Source: JAUIJL01 sp965366625
GTDB taxonomy: Bacteria; Acidobacteriota; Thermoanaerobaculia; Multivoradales; J023
Reading direction: 5' to 3'
Length of the DNA: 64,000 nucleotides
NCBI GenBank assembly: GCA_965366625.1
Contig: CBDUGP010000003.1
Span: forward strand, 1 to 64,000
Each line of letters opens with the position of its first letter. Within the stretch, counting starts at the first letter, position 1. Positions 44,069 through 53,671 of this stretch are shown here, piece after piece. The notes under the pieces were generated by a model. That model was not told the DNA's origin and did no database searches. It was given only the letters and a program-made list of their open reading frames with translations. A program made the position numbers and the translations under genes.

Positions 44069-46189
44069 TTACGGTTTGCCGAAGCCCTCCTCTTCGTCCA
44101 AAGCATCCTCATCCAGGGCGTCTGAATCTTCTGGGAATTCTTCTTCGAAGTCTTCATCCCCGAGGTCTTCATCCCCGAGGTCCTCATCCCCAAGGTCTTC
44201 ATTCCCGAAGTCGTCTCCGAAGTCGTCCTGTCCCAAGAGACCCTCCAAATCTTCGTCGACGAAAGTCTGCCCGACGCCTTTTTCTTCCATCTCGATCAGC
44301 CAGCGTCCAGAAATGGAAGACGGAGAGCGTTGGACTCCGATAGCGCTTTCCAGCTCGAGTTCCGAAATTCCGGCAAAACGGTATCTTTCGTCCAAGAGAA
44401 CCTGGGCTTTGTGGATGAGCTTCTTGGCCTCCAGCAGACTGGACGCCCAGCGTTCCTCGTTGTCGCCGCGACAGGCGTCGGCGCTGGAATGGAGAATCGG
44501 GAGGGCCAAGCCGAGCAGATTCTCGACTTCGGAGTCCGGGCATTCGGGGATATTAGACTCTACGGAGCGGAGATGCTTTTGGAGATCCCGACAGCGGCTT
44601 TGATCAATGCCTTCGAAATCGATTTCGTCCAGCTGTAGCGCGAGAGGCGCCATCCACTGAATGTATTCCTCCGTCCACGGTTTGATTTGCTCCGGGGTCA
44701 CGACGACGTCCTGGGTTGTCGAGCCTGAGCTTTCGGCAATCTCGGGCGGCTTTTCGGGTGGCAGGGTGCCGCCTTCTCGCCGGTTTTTGATTTTGGGGCT
44801 GGGATTTGCTTTGGCTGTTTTTCGAGCAGAACCCTTCTCTTCGTCCGGTGGATCAAGATCGGCAGTGTCGGCGGATGGAGAAGTTTCCGTGCTCGGCATC
44901 CATTGATTCCAAGCCAGCCATCCCAAACCCGCGACTGCCACGACTCCAAAGGCCGCTGCCAAAAATTTCAACCCACGGGAAAAGGGGCTTTCCTTGGCGG
45001 CAAACGCGTAGGAGCCTACGGGTTGAGCCGTGCCCGACGTTCTTCGATTTGGGGTCGCGGCAGGGGGGCGCGGCAGCCGGCGCTGAACGGCTGCCGGTGG
45101 CCGGGGCACGTCCTGCGAGGATTTCGGGGGTGGGTCGGGAGGCACGAATACCGACGGCGAACTCGAAACAGGGGGAGCCGGCAGCGAACCCTCGGGCGCG
45201 GTACCCCGGTCCACGCCGTTCATTTGACGCTGCAAAGCCGACGGGGAGAGGGCCACGGTGGCCTGGGGGTCTTCCGGTGGCTTCGCGGCAGGAACTCCCG
45301 GCTCTTGAGCCGGTGGTGTGTAGGCCGGCGGTGCCTGAACTAGTGGGGGAATATAGGGCTGCCCTGGCGGGGGAGGTTCATAGGGAACCCCCGAGGGCAA
45401 TTGTGGTTGAGGTGCGGCCGGCTGAGGTGCGGCCGGCTGAGGTGCGGCCGGCTGAGGTGCGGCCGGCTGAGGTACGGCCGGCTGAGGTACGGCCGGTTGA
45501 GGTGCGGCCGGCTGAGGAGCCGAGCCTAAGCTCGGCGCATAGGGAACGCCCGGTGGTGGACCGTCCGGTGGCGAGTTCACGGGTCGAGGTGGCTCAGGAG
45601 CTCGGTTTCCGGGGGCAGACGAGATGAGTGGGGGAGCTGAAGGGCCTTCGGAACTTGCTCGGCGCATCGAAGCGAAATATTGATCGAGATTTGCAGGCGC
45701 CTCGCTTTCGTCCCCGATGTGCTCGTCGGCCGCCGGTGCGGCAAAGCCGATTTGTTCAATGGCGAGGGACCCGAGCTCTACCTTGTCGTGCTCCCTCGTC
45801 ATATGGGTCTTGCGGCCGCCGAAGATCCCAGCGGCGGCTACCACCAATCCGATTATCGACATCTGCAGCTCACCCATGGCGAGCAGGCCCCCGAAAATGC
45901 CGAAGCCCAATAGGCCGACCAGCATCGCAAAGGCGGTTAATCCTTCGGTGACAAAACGCGGAGGAGGGCCGGATCGCTCCTCGAGGTCCTCGCTCAAGGG
46001 CCGTTTCGACAGGTAGTAGGGAAACGCGATCGGCCACACGAGAAAAACCATGGCAGCCCAGGTTTGGGGAGGCGTGCCCAGGGGGCCGACACCTGCGTGG
46101 CGAGAATCCCTCAGGCGTGAAGCGTCGAAGAAGACCCAGATCGCGGAATTGACCACGACCAGAAGGCATAAAAAGAACCAAGTGCTCAT
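44069..46189 (-). CDS. large Pro-rich membrane protein of unknown function
   Basis: A 706-residue protein. Three membrane segments lie near the N-terminus (residues 3-20, 47-62 and 88-122). A cytoplasmic or exported linker (about 170-410) is dominated by Pro, Ala, Gln and Ser with PQPAA repeats. A fourth membrane segment (about 430-450, LAAAFGVVAVAGLGWLAW) leads to a helical region with a Cys-containing domain (SRCRDLQKHLRSVE ... SADACRGDNEERW). The tail is highly acidic (EDLGD repeats). It begins 4 bases after the SLC13 permease stop, so it is co-transcribed. No family or catalytic motif recognised. Confidence 0.75.
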   Translation of the reverse strand: MSTWFFLCLLVVVNSAIWVFFDASRLRDSRHAGVGPLGTPPQTWAAMVFLVWPIAFPYYLSKRPLSEDLEERSGPPPRFVTEGLTAFAMLVGLLGFGIFGGLLAMGELQMSIIGLVVAAAGIFGGRKTHMTREHDKVELGSLAIEQIGFAAPAADEHIGDESEAPANLDQYFASMRRASSEGPSAPPLISSAPGNRAPEPPRPVNSPPDGPPPGVPYAPSLGSAPQPAAPQPAVPQPAVPQPAAPQPAAPQPAAPQPAAPQPQLPSGVPYEPPPPGQPYIPPLVQAPPAYTPPAQEPGVPAAKPPEDPQATVALSPSALQRQMNGVDRGTAPEGSLPAPPVSSSPSVFVPPDPPPKSSQDVPRPPAAVQRRLPRPPAATPNRRTSGTAQPVGSYAFAAKESPFSRGLKFLAAAFGVVAVAGLGWLAWNQWMPSTETSPSADTADLDPPDEEKGSARKTAKANPSPKIKNRREGGTLPPEKPPEIAESSGSTTQDVVVTPEQIKPWTEEYIQWMAPLALQLDEIDFEGIDQSRCRDLQKHLRSVESNIPECPDSEVENLLGLALPILHSSADACRGDNEERWASSLLEAKKLIHKAQVLLDERYRFAGISELELESAIGVQRSPSSISGRWLIEMEEKGVGQTFVDEDLEGLLGQDDFGDDFGNEDLGDEDLGDEDLGDEDFEEEFPEDSDALDEDALDEEEGFGKP
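44151..44210 (-). repeat. 15-bp in-frame tandem repeat, 4 copies
   Basis: Units of tcttcatccccgagg encode the acidic EDLGD repeats at the C-terminal end of the Pro-rich membrane protein. Confidence 0.85.
45405..45524 (-). repeat. 15-bp in-frame tandem repeat, 8 copies
   Basis: Eight units of ggctgaggtgcggcc, two with an internal a for g and the last diverged, encode PQPAA/PQPAV repeats in the linker of the membrane protein. Confidence 0.9.
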
Positions 46190-46193
46190 GGGG

Positions 46194-48014
46194 CTAGAAG
46201 CTCCAAATGCGCGGAATGATGAAAATGCTCAAGAGAAAGCACAAGAAATTAAGCGGTAGACCCACCCGGGTGAAGTCGGTGAATTTATAACCGGCGACGC
46301 CATAAACGTAAGTGTTGGTTTGGTAACCGATCGGGGTTGAAAAACTGGCCGAAGCAGCCAGGCAGGCGGTGATCACGAACGGTCTCGGGTCCACACCCAA
46401 GCTCGGCCCGAGGCTGAGGGCGATCGGTGTCATCAACACCACCGTGGCGTTGTTGGACAACGTTTCGGTCATCACCATCGTCAACAGGTAGAGGGCGCCC
46501 AACACCACAAGAGGTCGGATCTCATTGGGAATGAAAGAGAAACCGGCGATCTTGGCCATCAATTGGGCGAGTAGGTCTGCAGCCCCGGTGGCGCTCATGG
46601 CGAGGCCAAGGCCGAGCATGCCGAAAATCAGCAGCAGGATCCCCCATTCTATGGACGCATAACCTTCTTTGGGGGTCAAGCAGCCGGTGGCCAGGATCAC
46701 CGCTACGCCGACCAGGGCGGTGCCGGCAATGGGCATGATGTTCAGGGCCGCCAAGAGGATCACCAACGCGACGGTCGCGAGCACGATCGGAGTTTTCTGC
46801 CGGCTGCTGCGCGAGGGCGTCGGAGGGTGATCCAGCAACAGAATGTCGTCGCTGCGACGAAGGGTTTCGATGGCTTGGTCAGTGCCCATCATCAAGAGCA
46901 GATCGCCGGATTGAAGATTGATGTTGTCCATCTTCTTGCGCAGGTTGATTCCGCGGCGATGGATCGCCATCAAAATCACGCGGAATCTTTGGCGAAAAGC
47001 GATGTCGCGGACGGTTTGGCCGACGAGGGTCGAGCGGGGGCCGATCACACCTTCAACGATCGATCCCTCATGGGCGCTGATGGCTTCTAAGCCCATCCCG
47101 AGGGTGGACGACAGGTCCAGGCCGTCGATGCTGCGGGCGTGGGCGAATCCCGAAGGCCGGCAGCCGAGCACCAGGCGATCGCCGGCCAGCAGGGTGGTCT
47201 CACGGGGGTCGACGGGCAGGGCCACGTTTTCGCGCACCAGCTCGAGCATACGTACGCCTTTGCCCTTCAACAGACCGGACTGACTAATCGACTTGCCCAC
47301 CAGCGGCGAACCGACCTGGACGAAGGCTTCAGTGAGAAATTCCTTGCGCTCTTCGTCGGTGAGCAGAGACGTCAACGTCTCCCGTTCCGGCAGCAAACGG
47401 TGGCCGATGGTGACCAGGTAGATACAGCCCATGACCAATAGAGGGATGCCAACCCAGGCGATCTCGAACATGCCGATCGGCGGTTGACCCGCATCTTCCA
47501 GGATGCTCGATGCGAGAATGTTGGTGCTGGTGCCGACCAAGGTGCAGGTGCCGCCGAATATGGAGGCATAGGAAAGAGGAATGAGCATCTTCGAGGCGGG
47601 TACACCGAGGGTCCGGGAGAGAGACAGAACCGCCGGCAAGAAGACCATGACCACGGGCGTGTTGTTGATGAAGGCGGAGATCACCGCTACCGCAACCATC
47701 AAGATGAGCAAGAACCGCCGATATCCCAACCCGGCCAGTTTGCCGAGGCCCGTGGCGATCCACTCGATGACCCCGCACTTTTCCAGCGCTCCGGAGAGCA
47801 CGAACATGGCCGCGATGGTGACCGGTGCCGGTGACGAGAAAACCACAAAGAGTTCTTTGACCGACGGCAGCGTGGAGGCCCAAGGTAAAGCGCCGCCGGC
47901 GACAACAAGCGCCAGCACGGTGATCGCAACTTGATCTGGAGGTTGGCGCTCCAAGACGAAGCTGATGATCGCGAAGCCTAGAACTGCAAAGACGAAGGCA
48001 ATTTCCCAGGTCAT
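46194..48014 (-). CDS. SLC13-family permease with two RCK_C (TrkA-C) domains
   Basis: A 606-residue inner-membrane transporter of the DASS/SLC13 type, with about eleven membrane helices in two halves, the first half motif SAFINNTPVVMVFLP and the second-half counterpart TLSNNATVVLMTPIALS. Between the halves (about 205-385) are two TrkA-C/RCK_C domains (REVF-like GSPLVGKSI; LVGQTVRDIAFRQRF), as in bacterial sulfate or dicarboxylate carriers of this subgroup. The substrate (sulfate, phosphate or dicarboxylate) is not decidable here. It heads a two-gene transcript with the Pro-rich membrane protein. Confidence 0.88.
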   Translation of the reverse strand: MTWEIAFVFAVLGFAIISFVLERQPPDQVAITVLALVVAGGALPWASTLPSVKELFVVFSSPAPVTIAAMFVLSGALEKCGVIEWIATGLGKLAGLGYRRFLLILMVAVAVISAFINNTPVVMVFLPAVLSLSRTLGVPASKMLIPLSYASIFGGTCTLVGTSTNILASSILEDAGQPPIGMFEIAWVGIPLLVMGCIYLVTIGHRLLPERETLTSLLTDEERKEFLTEAFVQVGSPLVGKSISQSGLLKGKGVRMLELVRENVALPVDPRETTLLAGDRLVLGCRPSGFAHARSIDGLDLSSTLGMGLEAISAHEGSIVEGVIGPRSTLVGQTVRDIAFRQRFRVILMAIHRRGINLRKKMDNINLQSGDLLLMMGTDQAIETLRRSDDILLLDHPPTPSRSSRQKTPIVLATVALVILLAALNIMPIAGTALVGVAVILATGCLTPKEGYASIEWGILLLIFGMLGLGLAMSATGAADLLAQLMAKIAGFSFIPNEIRPLVVLGALYLLTMVMTETLSNNATVVLMTPIALSLGPSLGVDPRPFVITACLAASASFSTPIGYQTNTYVYGVAGYKFTDFTRVGLPLNFLCFLLSIFIIPRIWSF

Positions 48015-48133
48015 CCGGTGGTGATCCCTCTCCGACCTTGTCCGGATCGACGGAGTGTCAATCCCTGTGGGTGGTCTGCGGATTCAGAAGCTTACCAAAC
48101 CGAGCGGGCGGATTTGGGTCGAGGGGAGGGGTG

Positions 48134-48165
48134 AAAAAGAAACCCCCGCCGGTGAGCGGGGGTTT
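48134..48165 (-). terminator. Rho-independent terminator of the S9 peptidase gene
   Basis: Perfect 10-bp stem AAACCCCCGC / GCGGGGGTTT with a 6-nt loop. On the minus strand it runs into TTTCTTTTTC. It lies about 65 bases after the S9 peptidase stop. Confidence 0.8.
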
Positions 48166-48230
48166 GGGGTGGCGCCAGCCGAAGAAGGATGCCCTTCAAA
48201 GGATGCCGGGTCAGGCGAAGCTTCGAGAGT

Positions 48231-50207
48231 TCATTCCGCAGACGGCGAAGGGGGCGCCGCTTCCTTGGAGCCCAGGTATTTGTCGGCAAAGCTGAGGATC
48301 GCCGCATAACCCCGCTCTCGGTTCTTTTTTTTCGCGAACCCATGACCCTCGTCGTCGAAAACCAGGTATTCGACGGGCACGCTGTTGGCCTCTGCCGCAG
48401 CGACGATGTCGTCGGACTCGGCTTTCAATACCCGCGGGTCGTTGGCCCCCTGGAGCACCATTAGCGGTCGCACAATGTTTTGGGCGTGGAAGAGGGGTGA
48501 GATCGATCTCAAATATTCTTCGTCGTCGAATGGGCCCAGCTCTTTCTCCAGAGCCTTGCGTTGGGCTTCCCACCAGGGTGGAATATTTTGGGTGGTGCGC
48601 AGCCAGTTGGAGACGCCGAAGATGTTGATGCCGATGTCGAATTCCTCGGGAGCAAAGGTTAAGGCGGCGAGAACCATGAACCCTCCGTAGCTGCCTCCGA
48701 TGATGCCGATTCGGTCGGGGTCGACATATCCGGTGTCGATCAGCATCTGCTTACTGGAGATACAATCCTGAAGATCGCCTTTGCCGTGGTCTCGGTCGTC
48801 GAGATGAAAGAAGGTCTTGCCGTAACCGCTGCTGCCACGGTTGTTGATGGCGTAGACCACATAACCGTGGTTGGCCAAGTATTGGATCAACGCGCTAAAG
48901 CCGACTCGACTTTGGCCGCCGGGTCCGCCGTGCACCCAAACCAGCGCGGGAAGCTTGGCCCCGTCCTTCTTGGCTTGATGGGGGGTGTAGAGCACGCCCG
49001 GCACCTCGAGGCCGTCGAAGGATTCGAATCTCACGACTTTGGCTTCCACCAAGTCTTGCTCGTCGATCGACGAAGCCAGAGAACGGGTCAGGCGGCGAGG
49101 AGCCCCGTCGCCTTTGATTTCGTGGACGTAAAGATCGGAAGGCGATTTGCTCGACGAAGCATAGAAGGCCATCATCGTCTCGTCCTTCGAAAGGCCGAGC
49201 CCGCTGATTTCGGCATTGGGCAGCTCGGGCAACTCAACGGGAACCATGCCTTCGGCTTGGTAGAGCCGAAGCTCGGTCTTGGCGTCGTTATTGATCGCCG
49301 CGGTGATGTATTTGCCGCTCCGTGAGGGGCCGCCATAAAGCACGTCCCAATCGGTCTTGACCAAGACCTGCTGCTCGCCGGTTTGCAGATCCTGCTTGAC
49401 GAGGTAGCCATACTCGCTATCGAGATCGGTGGTGAAGTAGAAAGAGTCCCCGGACGGATCAAATCCCATGGCGGAATAATTGATGTCGCCTTCTTGCTCG
49501 GTCAGCAGCTTGGTTTCACCGCTTTCTCGGTCGTGCAGGTAGAGGTCAGTGTCGGCGTTGGTCACGGTCTTGGACAACAGGACGTAGCGCCGGTCTGGGG
49601 ATAGGTCGGCAAAGAAAAATCCGCCTTCATTCTTAAAGACCATCTCCCGTTCGTAGGTGTCTGCTCGATAGTCATAGACGTCGATGAACCGTTGATCTCG
49701 CTCGTTGGTGCCGATCAGGAAAGATTGGTCATCGAGGCGCCAACCGAAAAAGCTCGCTCTCAGACCTTCACCGGGGGTTAGATCGCGAGTGGTGCCGTCG
49801 AGTTCTCGCACATAGAGATGATGTAGCTCATTGCCACCCGAGTCGGCGGAGAAGAGGACTCGTTCGTCGTTTGGGAAGTAGCCCCGGGAGTAGAAAGACT
49901 CCTCGGTGGATTGGGTCAGCGCTTCGGGCTCTCCCCCTTCGATAGGTATTGCGTAGAGATTGAAAATGCCGGATTTGTCGCTTGAAACCAGGATTTTGGT
50001 CATATCCGGAGAAAAAGAGGCTCCGCCGTAGGAAATGGTGTCGAGCAACTGACCGATTTCGTATTGGCGGGACGGTCGTTCGACTTCCGGCGGCTCGACA
50101 GCAGCCGGCTCGTTTGGCTCTGATTGGCAGCCCAAACTCAGCACCGCAAGCGGTAGGGCGAGCAAAAAAAGATTTGTCAAACCGAGGGGGGAAAATCTGG
50201 GACGCAT
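48231..50207 (-). CDS. S9-family prolyl oligopeptidase, exported
   Basis: A 658-residue serine peptidase. The ATG at 50207 has AGGAG 6 nt upstream, which rules out the TTG one codon before it. The N-terminus is a lipoprotein-like signal (Cys27 in SLGCQSE). A seven-bladed propeller region (about 60-390) with WD40/PD40-like repeats (FSPDMTKILVSSD, LSPDRRYVLLS) covers the alpha/beta hydrolase domain: Ser in GGSYGGFM (about 506), Asp in GANDPRV (about 588), His in DEGHGF (about 620). It probably degrades peptides in the periplasm. Confidence 0.92.
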   Translation of the reverse strand: MRPRFSPLGLTNLFLLALPLAVLSLGCQSEPNEPAAVEPPEVERPSRQYEIGQLLDTISYGGASFSPDMTKILVSSDKSGIFNLYAIPIEGGEPEALTQSTEESFYSRGYFPNDERVLFSADSGGNELHHLYVRELDGTTRDLTPGEGLRASFFGWRLDDQSFLIGTNERDQRFIDVYDYRADTYEREMVFKNEGGFFFADLSPDRRYVLLSKTVTNADTDLYLHDRESGETKLLTEQEGDINYSAMGFDPSGDSFYFTTDLDSEYGYLVKQDLQTGEQQVLVKTDWDVLYGGPSRSGKYITAAINNDAKTELRLYQAEGMVPVELPELPNAEISGLGLSKDETMMAFYASSSKSPSDLYVHEIKGDGAPRRLTRSLASSIDEQDLVEAKVVRFESFDGLEVPGVLYTPHQAKKDGAKLPALVWVHGGPGGQSRVGFSALIQYLANHGYVVYAINNRGSSGYGKTFFHLDDRDHGKGDLQDCISSKQMLIDTGYVDPDRIGIIGGSYGGFMVLAALTFAPEEFDIGINIFGVSNWLRTTQNIPPWWEAQRKALEKELGPFDDEEYLRSISPLFHAQNIVRPLMVLQGANDPRVLKAESDDIVAAAEANSVPVEYLVFDDEGHGFAKKKNRERGYAAILSFADKYLGSKEAAPPSPSAE

Positions 50208-50508
50208 CAAAATCTCCTGAGATCAGAGAGCGGCTTCGGCTCTTGGGAGCGGATAAGGGTAGCGGACAATGGTAGCGGACAATGGTTGGATCGGGAGTCG
50301 GCTCGAAAGGGAGACTCTAATGTCCTACGAACGGATGGGGGGCGGGGTTTCGTGTCGGTCCAGATGTTCGCGCCCCGAGTGAGGATAACGGCAGTCCCGT
50401 TTTCTTCCGTCTAGGCACGTCTCCTCGGTGTTAAGATTTGTCGGTACGGCAACCCATCGCACTTCTTCTTCCGAGCCGCGAACCCTGCATTGCCGAGGAA
50501 CCCAACCT

Positions 50509-51726
50509 ATGCATGTCATTTTTGTGGAACCCTGTTTCCCATATAACCAGCGCCAATTCGTGCGCGCCTTGAAAGCTGCCGGCGCGACGGTCACCGGTAT
50601 CGGTGAGATTCCCACGGAATCGTTGCCGGACGAGATCAAGGGTTGGTTGACCCACTACGAGCAAGTGCCGAGTGTGGTCCATAAGCCATCGATGATGGAA
50701 GCGGTCAAGAAAGTCCAATCTTTGGGTTGGGTCGATCGCCTCGAGGCCACCGTGGAGGCCCACATCATGGCTGCGGCTGAGGTCCGGGAGGCCCGAGGCA
50801 TTCCCGGTACCAGCGTGAGGACGTCCCACCTATGTCGCGACAAACCCGCGATGAAAGAAGCTCTGCGCGAGGCGGGCATCCCGTGCGCCCAAAGCCTGGG
50901 CACCGATTCGGCGGCCGATTGCCGCGAGTTTGTCGCCTCGGTCGGATATCCGGTGATCATCAAACCGAGAGACGGCGCCGGCGCCGCCGGAACCTACAAA
51001 TGCAGCAACGACGAGGAGCTGGAAAACGCGATCGTCGAAAGCCGCTTAGCCGATGGCGCCAATGTCGCCGTTGAGGAATTCATTGAAGGTCACGAGGGTT
51101 TCTTCGACACCATCTGTGTGGACGGAGAGATCATGCACCACTTCATCACCCACTACTATCCGGGTGTGCTCGAGGCCATGCGCACTCGTTGGATTTCGCC
51201 CCAATTTATTGCCACCAATCGCGTGGCAGCCGAGGGATACGACGAGGTGAGGGAAATGGGCAAGAAGGTGATCGACGCCCTCGGCATCGGCACCTCGGCG
51301 ACCCACATGGAGTGGTTCTACGGCCCAAAGGGCCTCAAATTCTCAGAGATCGGATGCCGCCCCCCGGGAGTAGGCGCTTGGGATCTGTATTGCGCGGGCA
51401 ATGAGATGGACGTGTACAAGGAGTGGGCTATGGCCATCGTCCACGGTCGCCCCTCTCAGCAGCCCAGCCGGCGCTATTCGGCCGGTTTGATCAATCTCAG
51501 ACCCGACCGCGACGGCAGAATCACCGCCTACGACGGGATCGAGCTGCTCGACCAAATTTCTGAGAACATTATCGACCATCACCTGCCGCCTGTGGGGGCC
51601 TCGACCCAGCCCGTCGAGGCCGGTTATATGGCCAACGCCTGGATTCGTGTCCGGCATCCCGACTACGACGGTCTGCGTCATATCCTGAATACCATTGGCG
51701 AGAAAGTTAAGCTCCGAGCCCGGTGA
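50509..51726 (+). CDS. ATP-grasp ligase-like protein
   Basis: A 405-residue cytosolic enzyme with an ATP-grasp fold, related to carbamoyl-phosphate-synthase-like and D-Ala ligase-like carboxylate-amine ligases. Start at the ATG with GAGG about 9 nt upstream; the open frame goes further but without a site. Conserved parts are YPVIIKPRDGAGAAGTYKC (ATP-binding lysine and glycine loop), VEEFIEGHEG, and the metal-binding FSEIGCRPPG. The substrate carboxylate and amine are not recognisable. It lies 10 bases before tmk and could share its transcript. Confidence 0.82.
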   Translation: MHVIFVEPCFPYNQRQFVRALKAAGATVTGIGEIPTESLPDEIKGWLTHYEQVPSVVHKPSMMEAVKKVQSLGWVDRLEATVEAHIMAAAEVREARGIPGTSVRTSHLCRDKPAMKEALREAGIPCAQSLGTDSAADCREFVASVGYPVIIKPRDGAGAAGTYKCSNDEELENAIVESRLADGANVAVEEFIEGHEGFFDTICVDGEIMHHFITHYYPGVLEAMRTRWISPQFIATNRVAAEGYDEVREMGKKVIDALGIGTSATHMEWFYGPKGLKFSEIGCRPPGVGAWDLYCAGNEMDVYKEWAMAIVHGRPSQQPSRRYSAGLINLRPDRDGRITAYDGIELLDQISENIIDHHLPPVGASTQPVEAGYMANAWIRVRHPDYDGLRHILNTIGEKVKLRAR

Positions 51727-51736
51727 AATCGAGACC

Positions 51737-52399
51737 ATGGCGCTTTTTCTGACCTTCGAAGGGCTCGACGGCAGTGGCAAGTCAACCCATTTAATGCGCG
51801 CGGCCGAGTGGCTCCGCGCGCGAGGTGAGAGGGTTGAGACCACTCGGGAGCCGGGGGGCACCCCCTTAGGTGACGCCATTCGGGAGGTCTTTTTGGACCC
51901 CAAATGGGGTGAGATCGACGGCCGAGTAGAGGCCCTGATGGTTTTCGCCAGTCGGCGGCAGCACCTGCTCGAGCACATCGAGCCTACGCTCGCCGCCGGT
52001 GCCCACGTACTTTGTGATCGCTTCACGGATTCCTCGCTGGCCTACCAAGGCCACGGTCGCTCCCTGGGCTCCAGCTGGATCCATCGACTGGATCTGTTGG
52101 CGACCGAAGGCCGCCGGCCGGACAAGACGTTATTATTCGATTTGCCGCCGGAAATTGCCCAAGGACGTGGGCAGAAGAAGGATCGGAGCAAAGGGCCGCC
52201 GGATCGCATAGATGTGGAAGGCCTGGCGTTTTACACCCGGGTTAGAGAGGCCTTTTTGAAATTGGCCGAGGAAAATTCCGATCGTTTTGTGGTCGTCGAC
52301 TCCGGTGGGGAAGCCGGCGCTACTTGGGCTCAAGTTGAGACCGTTTTGGAAGGTCTGTTTGAGAACGCGGATTCCACGGGTGCGGGAGCAAAGCTGTGA
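51737..52399 (+). CDS. tmk: thymidylate kinase
   Basis: A 220-residue kinase that phosphorylates dTMP to dTDP. P-loop FEGLDGSGKSTHL, the dTMP motif TREPGGTPLG, DRFTDSSLAYQGHGR and a basic LID (RGQKKDRSKGPPDRID) are complete. The ATG at 51737 gives normal length; the upstream frame extends into the ATP-grasp gene. It overlaps holB by GTGA, a frequent tmk-holB arrangement. Confidence 0.95.
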   Translation: MALFLTFEGLDGSGKSTHLMRAAEWLRARGERVETTREPGGTPLGDAIREVFLDPKWGEIDGRVEALMVFASRRQHLLEHIEPTLAAGAHVLCDRFTDSSLAYQGHGRSLGSSWIHRLDLLATEGRRPDKTLLFDLPPEIAQGRGQKKDRSKGPPDRIDVEGLAFYTRVREAFLKLAEENSDRFVVVDSGGEAGATWAQVETVLEGLFENADSTGAGAKL

Positions 52400-53256
52400 C
52401 GGGGCTTGCCGAGCTAGTGGAAATCGCCCGTCGGGATCGGCTGTATCCCTCGACCATCCTTTACGGTGGTGAGGCTTCCGACCGTCGCCAAGCTGCGCTC
52501 ACGGTGGCGAGGACGTTGTTGTGCGACAACGAGTCGGAGTTGAGAGGTTGCGACCCAGAAAGCCAGACGGCCTGTCGCCATTGTCGAAGGATCCTATGGC
52601 CGGAAAAAGGAGCCGATAGGTTTCACCCCGATTTGCACGTTCTGGAGCGGGACCTGCGAACCTCGACTTCTGTGGATGCCACGAAAGCTTTTGCGCGCTC
52701 GGCTATCTCCTCACCCTTCGAGGCCAGGGGGCAAGTCTTCGTCGTCGCTGAGGCCGAAACCCTCGGCGGAGGCGCGGCCGACGCGTTGCTCAAGCTCTTG
52801 GAGGAGCCGCCGGCGCGAACTCCACGCCACTTCCTATTGCTGACAGCTTCACGTTTAAGTTTGTTGACCACGTTACGGAGTCGAAGCCTGTCTGTTTTCT
52901 TGGGCGGCCACGGCCAACTGGAAGGCGAGGAGCTGGAGTCCGTGACCGCAGCGGTGGCCACCTCATTGGATGCATTCTTTTCCAGCAGATCGGCTCTATA
53001 TCTCTTGACGACCGCGGAGGCATTGGCCGGAGCCAAGGGTTGGGAGGATCCTCGAGCGCGACGGCCGTGGGCTACCGGAGCTTCGGCGCTGGTTGCTTAC
53101 GCGCGACGAGAGGCCCTGGACGGCACGAAGAAAACGGCGCTGTTGAGGTTGGCCGAAGAGATGATGGATGCCCCGTCAATGCGCCGCCGGGGTATTGCCC
53201 ATACGCGCATCTTGGAAGGACTGGTTTCTCGCCGGCTAGGAGCTTTGCCCCAATGA
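52396..53256 (+). CDS. holB: DNA polymerase III delta' subunit
   Basis: A 286-residue clamp-loader subunit. The start is GTG sharing GTGA with the tmk stop. It has the DnaX-like N-terminal fold with the usual non-functional P-loop region (ILYGGEASDRRQAAL), a cysteine cluster (GC, AC, RHC around residues 53-64) that would hold zinc, and the diagnostic ADALLKLLEEPP with HFLLLTAS. The C-terminus is diverged, as in many delta' proteins. Length about 280-330 is normal. Confidence 0.9.
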   Translation: MTGLAELVEIARRDRLYPSTILYGGEASDRRQAALTVARTLLCDNESELRGCDPESQTACRHCRRILWPEKGADRFHPDLHVLERDLRTSTSVDATKAFARSAISSPFEARGQVFVVAEAETLGGGAADALLKLLEEPPARTPRHFLLLTASRLSLLTTLRSRSLSVFLGGHGQLEGEELESVTAAVATSLDAFFSSRSALYLLTTAEALAGAKGWEDPRARRPWATGASALVAYARREALDGTKKTALLRLAEEMMDAPSMRRRGIAHTRILEGLVSRRLGALPQ

Positions 53257-53312
53257 ACCTGGGCTACGCCTGATGAACCTGGACTACGCCTAATAACCAG
53301 GGCTTTGCCGCT
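53253..53312 (+). repeat. 20-bp tandem repeat with nested start/stop codons, 3 copies
   Basis: Two near-identical 20-bp units (atgaacctggrctacgcctr) and a third diverged copy begin at the holB stop. Each of the first two reads ATG, five codons, stop (MNLGYA, MNLDYA), and each start overlaps the preceding stop as ATGA. These may be minimal leader frames or merely a by-product of duplication. Confidence 0.7.
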
Positions 53313-53671
53313 ATGCTGACGTAGCAAATCACTAATTCAGTGGTTCTACTTGAGAATTCTCGTAAGTTGAGGCAAAATCGCAGAAGCTTCCGCGACATGT
53401 TGATCATCCTTTGAAGCTTCCACTAGAGTCGCTGTCGCAGAAGGTTGCGCCCGAAACCTGGATAAGGGCACGGGCGCAGTGCCGGCTTGAGCTAGTAACG
53501 CCGAGCTGGAGATGCATTCGAAGTCTTGTTCGGCCACGAACATCGTGTCCGGCTTTTTCTATTTAGCCCGTGTTGTCAGTTGCCGGTTTCTTCGCAGCCA
53601 ACGTGCGGGGCGCGAAGCTTCCTTATCCGGAAGCTGCCCAGGAGCTGCGATCACTGACAATGGAGAGATCC
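53257..53671 (+). other. intergenic region with terminator-like element
   Basis: About 415 bases between holB and the SurA_N-like gene, without a supported protein. It contains the 20-bp repeats and ends with a hairpin and U-tract at 53531-53562. This hairpin would terminate either read-through from holB or a short non-coding RNA of about 250 nt starting within the gap; I cannot place a promoter confidently. Confidence 0.5.
53531..53562 (+). terminator. Rho-independent terminator or attenuator
   Basis: CGGCCACGA / TCGTGTCCG pairs with one mismatch across a 3-nt loop and is followed by GCTTTTTCTATTT. It lies 110 bases before the SurA_N-like gene and 275 bases after holB. Confidence 0.6.
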
